Of a stretch of DNA of 64,000 nt, positions 63,864 to 64,000 are shown in pieces. Below the pieces are notes generated by a model, which saw nothing but the letters and a program-made list of their open reading frames with translations, did no database searches and was not told where the DNA came from. Origin of the DNA: CAZDDB01 sp963843285 (GTDB lineage: Bacteria; Acidobacteriota; HRBIN11; JAKEFK01). The position numbers and the translations under genes are program-made. How positions within the stretch are numbered: the stretch's first letter is position 1; every line of letters begins with the position of its first letter. Where the stretch lies: NCBI GenBank assembly GCA_963843285.1, contig CAWJJO010000012.1, positions 310,001 to 374,000 of the forward strand. The letters are read 5' to 3'.

Positions 63864-64000
63864 TTAAACAGATTTCTTCCATCGTGCTCGAGCGGCTATC
63901 TTGGCAATCTCTCGGCGCTGTTCTGGAGTAAGGGTTTTAGCCCGAGCTTTGCCGCCTTTCATGCCCCCAGCGTGACCGCGCTGTTGTCCTGGACGTTTCT
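63864..64000 (-). CDS. Lys/Arg-rich small protein (5' end outside window)
   Basis: The frame ends MKGGKARAKTLTPEQRREIA then KIAARARWKKSV and stop, and remains open upstream (KRPGQQRGHAGG) to the window edge. Such short KGGKARA...TPEQR..IA..AARARW proteins are frequent and of unknown role, perhaps DNA- or RNA-binding. A start at 63962 is possible. Confidence 0.55.
   Translation of the reverse strand, partial: KRPGQQRGHAGGMKGGKARAKTLTPEQRREIAKIAARARWKKSV

Noticed and set aside
1..64000. tRNA, rRNA and CRISPR arrays
   Set aside because: No stretch with cloverleaf signatures, ribosomal sequence or regular repeat-spacer pattern was seen by eye; a covariance search would be needed to be certain.

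Overview
The window looks like a chromosomal segment from an Acidobacteriota-like Gram-negative bacterium of medium G+C. This is inferred from gene content. It holds several large Ser/Thr kinases, including one fused to a TolB/WD40-like propeller, a VWFA-related Acidobacteriota-type secreted protein, a TonB-dependent receptor with an N-terminal carboxypeptidase-regulatory-like domain, an mglBA pair and a three-gene succinate dehydrogenase with a five-helix anchor. No rRNA, tRNA or CRISPR array was recognised.

Layout: (1) 1-443, a VapBC toxin-antitoxin pair, toxin cut by the window edge. (2) 0.6-17.2 kb, a signalling block: two paralogous giant proteins (kinase-kinase-AAA ATPase-helical repeats-two SBP_bac_5 domains) diverge around a membrane kinase with a propeller. 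The right-hand copy is broken by one extra base near 14453 and is followed by an ECF-like sigma factor. (3) 17.5-29.7 kb, small accessory and membrane genes with several gene remnants (a truncated sensor kinase, a DUF1579-like fragment, a PEGA-domain fragment), two tandem PepSY-type membrane proteins, a phosphoesterase, a MocR regulator, a PAP2 phosphatase, a GNAT acetyltransferase and an OmpR/HK two-component pair. (4) 29.7-34.7 kb, a TonB-dependent receptor, an outer-membrane barrel protein and a short-chain dehydrogenase. (5) 34.8-46.9 kb, mglBA, mutY, another kinase-ATPase-TPR regulator, a fatty-acid hydroxylase family protein, a VWFA protein, maf, a cold-shock protein and selA. (6) 47.2-55.9 kb, purL-purF-purN-tyrS-DUF1232-glycosyltransferase, interrupted by two related long inverted-repeat elements and one complete IS4-family insertion with a 9-bp target duplication. 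(7) 56-59.8 kb, the sdhC-sdhA-sdhB-TPR operon. (8) 59.9-64 kb, an AT-richer accessory end: an IS1-family transposase, a HigB-like toxin with a HigA-ImmA/IrrE fusion and a third unknown gene, and two overlapping unknown membrane-protein genes.

Families of short palindromic repeats are scattered through the window. One contributes coding sequence to the signal-peptide region of the TonB receptor and to the MutY C-terminus. The most unusual content is the twin giant cytoplasmic kinases carrying tandem solute-binding domains, which could couple recognition of an internal peptide-like ligand to phosphorylation.
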